13,965 bases of DNA, taken from positions 1 to 13,965 of the forward strand of contig JBDHRG010000108.1 of NCBI GenBank assembly GCA_039807445.1, read 5' to 3'. This document shows, one piece after another, positions 12,197 through 13,965 of the stretch (the stretch's first letter is position 1; each line of letters begins with the position of its first letter). This DNA is from JBDHRG01 sp039807445 (lineage in GTDB: Bacteria > Pseudomonadota > Gammaproteobacteria > Competibacterales > Competibacteraceae). The translations under genes and the position numbers were made by a program. Below the pieces are notes generated by a model. That model ran no database searches and had not been told where the DNA came from. It worked only from the letters and a program-made list of their open reading frames with translations.

Positions 12197-13693
12197 TCAG
12201 CGCAGCCCCAGGCCGCTGAACACCAGGTGCAGCGCGCCGGCGAACAGCATCGCGCCGAGGAACACGCACATCGGCAGCGTCAGCACCCAGGCGAGCAAGA
12301 GGTTGCGGATCATCCTGCCGTGCACGCCCGACTTGTTGGCGACCATGGTCCCGGCAACGCCCGAGGACAGCACGTGCGTGGTGCTGACCGGCAGGCCGAG
12401 CGTGTCGGCGACGCCGATCGTGCTCGCCGCGACCAGCTCGGCCGAGGCGCCCTGCCCGTAGCTCAGGTGCGACTTGCCGATCTTTTCGCCGATGGTCACG
12501 ACGATGCGCTTCCAGCCGATCATCGTGCCGAGGCCGAGCGCGAGCGCCGAGGCGATCTTGACCCAGGTCGGGATGAATTCGGTGACCTGCTTCAGCTGCG
12601 TGCGGTAGCCGCGCAGTGCGGTGCGCGCCGCTTCGTCGAAACCGGGGGCTTCCTTCGCCAGCCGGCCGGCGGCCTCGGCCGCGAGGTAGAGCTCGGCGCG
12701 CAGCGCGTTGCGCTCCGCACCCGGCACCGTGGCCAGCGCCGCCACGCCCTCGAGCCGCGCCGCGATGCGGCGGTTTTCGAAGGCGAAAGCGCCGAGCGTC
12801 CCGGATTCGAGCGCGCCGCTGCGCACGAAGCGCTTCAGCGTCTCGGTCGGCGCCTCGGCGTTGGGTGCCAGACGCGTGTCGGGGCGCGCCTCGACCAGGG
12901 CCGCCGCCTGCGCCGCCTGGCCACGGACCGCCGCCAGCGTTTCGGGTGCGGCCTGCAGGTTCAGCGCGTACAGCCCCGGCACCAGCCCGATCAACACCAG
13001 CATGATCAAACCCATGCCCTTCTGGCCGTCGTTCGAGCCGTGCGCGAAGCTGACGCCGGTGCAGGTCAGCACCAGCAGCGTGCGGATCCACAGCGGCGGC
13101 ACGCGTCCCGGTTGCGGCTCGCGAAACAGCGCCGGCGCGCTGTCGAGCAGCCAGCGTCGTGCGACCCACATCAGCGCGAAGGCGCAGCCGAAACCGGCCA
13201 GCGGCGACACCAGCAGCGACAGCCCGATGTCGGCGACCTTGCTCCAGTTGATGCCTTCGCCGAACGCGGTCTGCGGCGCCAGGTACGTGTTCATCAGCCC
13301 GACGCCGACGATCGAGCCGATCAGCGCGTGCGAGCTCGAAGCCGGCAAGCCGATGTACCAGGTGCCGAGGTTCCAGATGATCGCCGCCAGCAGCAGCGCG
13401 AATACCATCGCTGCGCCGATCCGGGTATCGAGGTTGACGATCAGGTCGATCGGCAGCAGCGCGACGATGCCGAAGGCGACCACGCCGCTGGAGAACAGTA
13501 CGCCGAGGAAGTTCCAGGCGCCGGCCCAGACCACCGCGGCCGTCGGCCGCAGCGTATTCGTGTAGATGACGGTAGCGACCGCGTTGGCGGTGTCGTGGAA
13601 GCCGTTGACGAATTCGAAGCCGAGGGCGAGCAGCAGGGCGGCGCTCAGCAGCAGGCTGACGCCGCCCAAGGCCGGGTCGAGGAGCAGGTCCAC
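12197..13693 (-). CDS. pitA: low-affinity inorganic phosphate transporter, PiT family
   Basis: The 498-residue inner-membrane protein imports metal-phosphate complexes using proton symport. The two PiT signature repeats are clear: GFEFVNGFHDTANAVATVIY near the N-terminus, and later VSFAHGSNDGQKGMGL. Further PitA-type segments are IIWNLGTWYIGLPASSSH, IGEKIGKSHLSYGQG and GLPVSTTHVLSSGVAGTMV. A long hydrophilic stretch of about 110 residues separates the two membrane halves. The length matches E. coli PitA (499). The ORF stays open upstream through the repeat region to the window edge. I chose the GTG at 13693 (VDLLLDPALGG) because it precedes the first membrane helix and gives the normal length. 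It has only GGAAA as a ribosome site, so the start is less certain than the gene. Confidence 0.93.
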   Translation of the reverse strand: MDLLLDPALGGVSLLLSAALLLALGFEFVNGFHDTANAVATVIYTNTLRPTAAVVWAGAWNFLGVLFSSGVVAFGIVALLPIDLIVNLDTRIGAAMVFALLLAAIIWNLGTWYIGLPASSSHALIGSIVGVGLMNTYLAPQTAFGEGINWSKVADIGLSLLVSPLAGFGCAFALMWVARRWLLDSAPALFREPQPGRVPPLWIRTLLVLTCTGVSFAHGSNDGQKGMGLIMLVLIGLVPGLYALNLQAAPETLAAVRGQAAQAAALVEARPDTRLAPNAEAPTETLKRFVRSGALESGTLGAFAFENRRIAARLEGVAALATVPGAERNALRAELYLAAEAAGRLAKEAPGFDEAARTALRGYRTQLKQVTEFIPTWVKIASALALGLGTMIGWKRIVVTIGEKIGKSHLSYGQGASAELVAASTIGVADTLGLPVSTTHVLSSGVAGTMVANKSGVHGRMIRNLLLAWVLTLPMCVFLGAMLFAGALHLVFSGLGLR

Positions 13694-13714
13694 GCGCTTG
13701 TTTCCGGAATATGA

Positions 13715-13784
13715 CGGAGGCCGCGGATGATACCTTGCGGCTTCGCTTTTGCACCCTAGTCGCTTTGGGCTAATACGGCCTCCG
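13715..13784. repeat. 9-bp inverted repeat in the pitA leader
   Basis: CGGAGGCCG (13715-13723) and CGGCCTCCG (13776-13784) are perfect inverted repeats separated by 52 bases, just upstream of the chosen pitA start. They could close a leader structure or be paired protein-binding sites. The DNA between them is less GC-rich than its surroundings and is where the pitA promoter is most likely, though no clear -35/-10 pair is visible. Confidence 0.4.
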
Positions 13785-13794
13785 GCAAGCTCCC

Positions 13795-13953
13795 GCTGGT
13801 CGGCCAGCTCCGGTACGGCGGCGCGAGGGGATGTTGCTGCGCTCATTCTCGGCATACCTCCGTGTATGCCTCCGAGGTACGGCGCCGCTCCGCGCTGTCC
13901 TGCGCCCGCGGCGCGCGTAATCCGCTCCGCAACATCCCCCCTCGCGCCGCTCA
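13795..13953. repeat. long inverted-repeat element (extragenic palindrome or MITE-like)
   Basis: Arms GCGGCGCGAGGGGATGTTGC (13819-13838) and GCAACATCCCCCCTCGCGCC (from 13929), ending GC, are inverted copies apart from a 2-base insertion, with weaker similarity for about 15 bases inward. The roughly 90 bases between them hold a hairpin GGCATAC/GTATGCC (13851-13857 with 13864-13870). A further hairpin GCTGG/CCAGC (13795-13799 with 13804-13808) lies at the outer left. No protein-coding sense is visible apart from the open pitA frame. The window ends 12 bases past the right arm, so the full extent is unknown. Confidence 0.6.
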
Positions 13954-13965
13954 ACGCGCGCAAAA

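Noticed and set aside
12227..13714. 495-codon plus-strand frame opposite pitA
   Set aside because: It is antisense to a full-length PiT transporter and has low-complexity Arg/Gln/Ala composition.
13694..13963. N-terminal extension of PitA by 90 residues
   Set aside because: The frame is open, but it reads through the inverted-repeat element. The extension has no homology to PiT proteins and would make the protein far longer than the family.

Overview
The window is gene-dense, high-GC DNA typical of a betaproteobacterium; a Rhodocyclales-like relative (Azoarcus/Thauera type) is my best guess. I base this on GC-rich codon use with many GTG starts, the PotA and PitA sequence types, PagL, and the rubrerythrin/Fe-S/DUF3501 set. 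The assignment is inference; no rRNA or tRNA is present to anchor it.

Layout. Positions 1-68 hold the 5' end of a minus-strand ORF cut by the edge, possibly an IS630-like transposase. Positions 69-315 are non-coding, with two hairpins and a tandem heptamer array. Positions 316-5238 (minus) form one polyamine-type ABC transporter operon, potA-potB-potC followed by two periplasmic binding proteins, with a strong intrinsic terminator between the two binding-protein genes. Positions 5340-7361 (minus) encode an EAL/HDOD protein and MutM (Fpg), almost touching. Positions 7507-7912 (minus) are rpmB-rpmG (L28, zinc-free L33), with a clear promoter and a clear terminator. radC (8216-8890, minus) is divergent from a plus-strand stress module at 9059-11496: a rubredoxin-less rubrerythrin, a two-cluster/CCG-domain Fe-S oxidoreductase and a DUF3501 protein. 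pagL (lipid A 3-O-deacylase, plus) then converges with pitA (low-affinity phosphate transporter, minus), with only 3 bases between their stops. The right edge carries a long inverted-repeat element upstream of pitA.

How the genes work together. PotABC plus a binding protein import polyamines or related amines. The two binding proteins differ at the ligand pocket, so one permease may serve two ligands. Rubrerythrin reduces peroxide, and the neighbouring HdrD/GlpC-like Fe-S protein is a natural candidate electron donor. DUF3501 has no assigned function.

Most unusual: three intergenic regions carry tandem repeats of exactly 7 bases with three different unit sequences (CCCCATT, CGTGCCT, CCCCTCA). 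Two of them also have a degenerate, period-7, purine-rich arm resembling the reverse complement of the perfect array. This suggests a shared process that fixes the period rather than the sequence. Other points worth a second look are the binding-site changes in the first binding protein, the terminator splitting the pot operon, the altered CCG motif in the Fe-S protein, and a PagL without the expected catalytic Glu.
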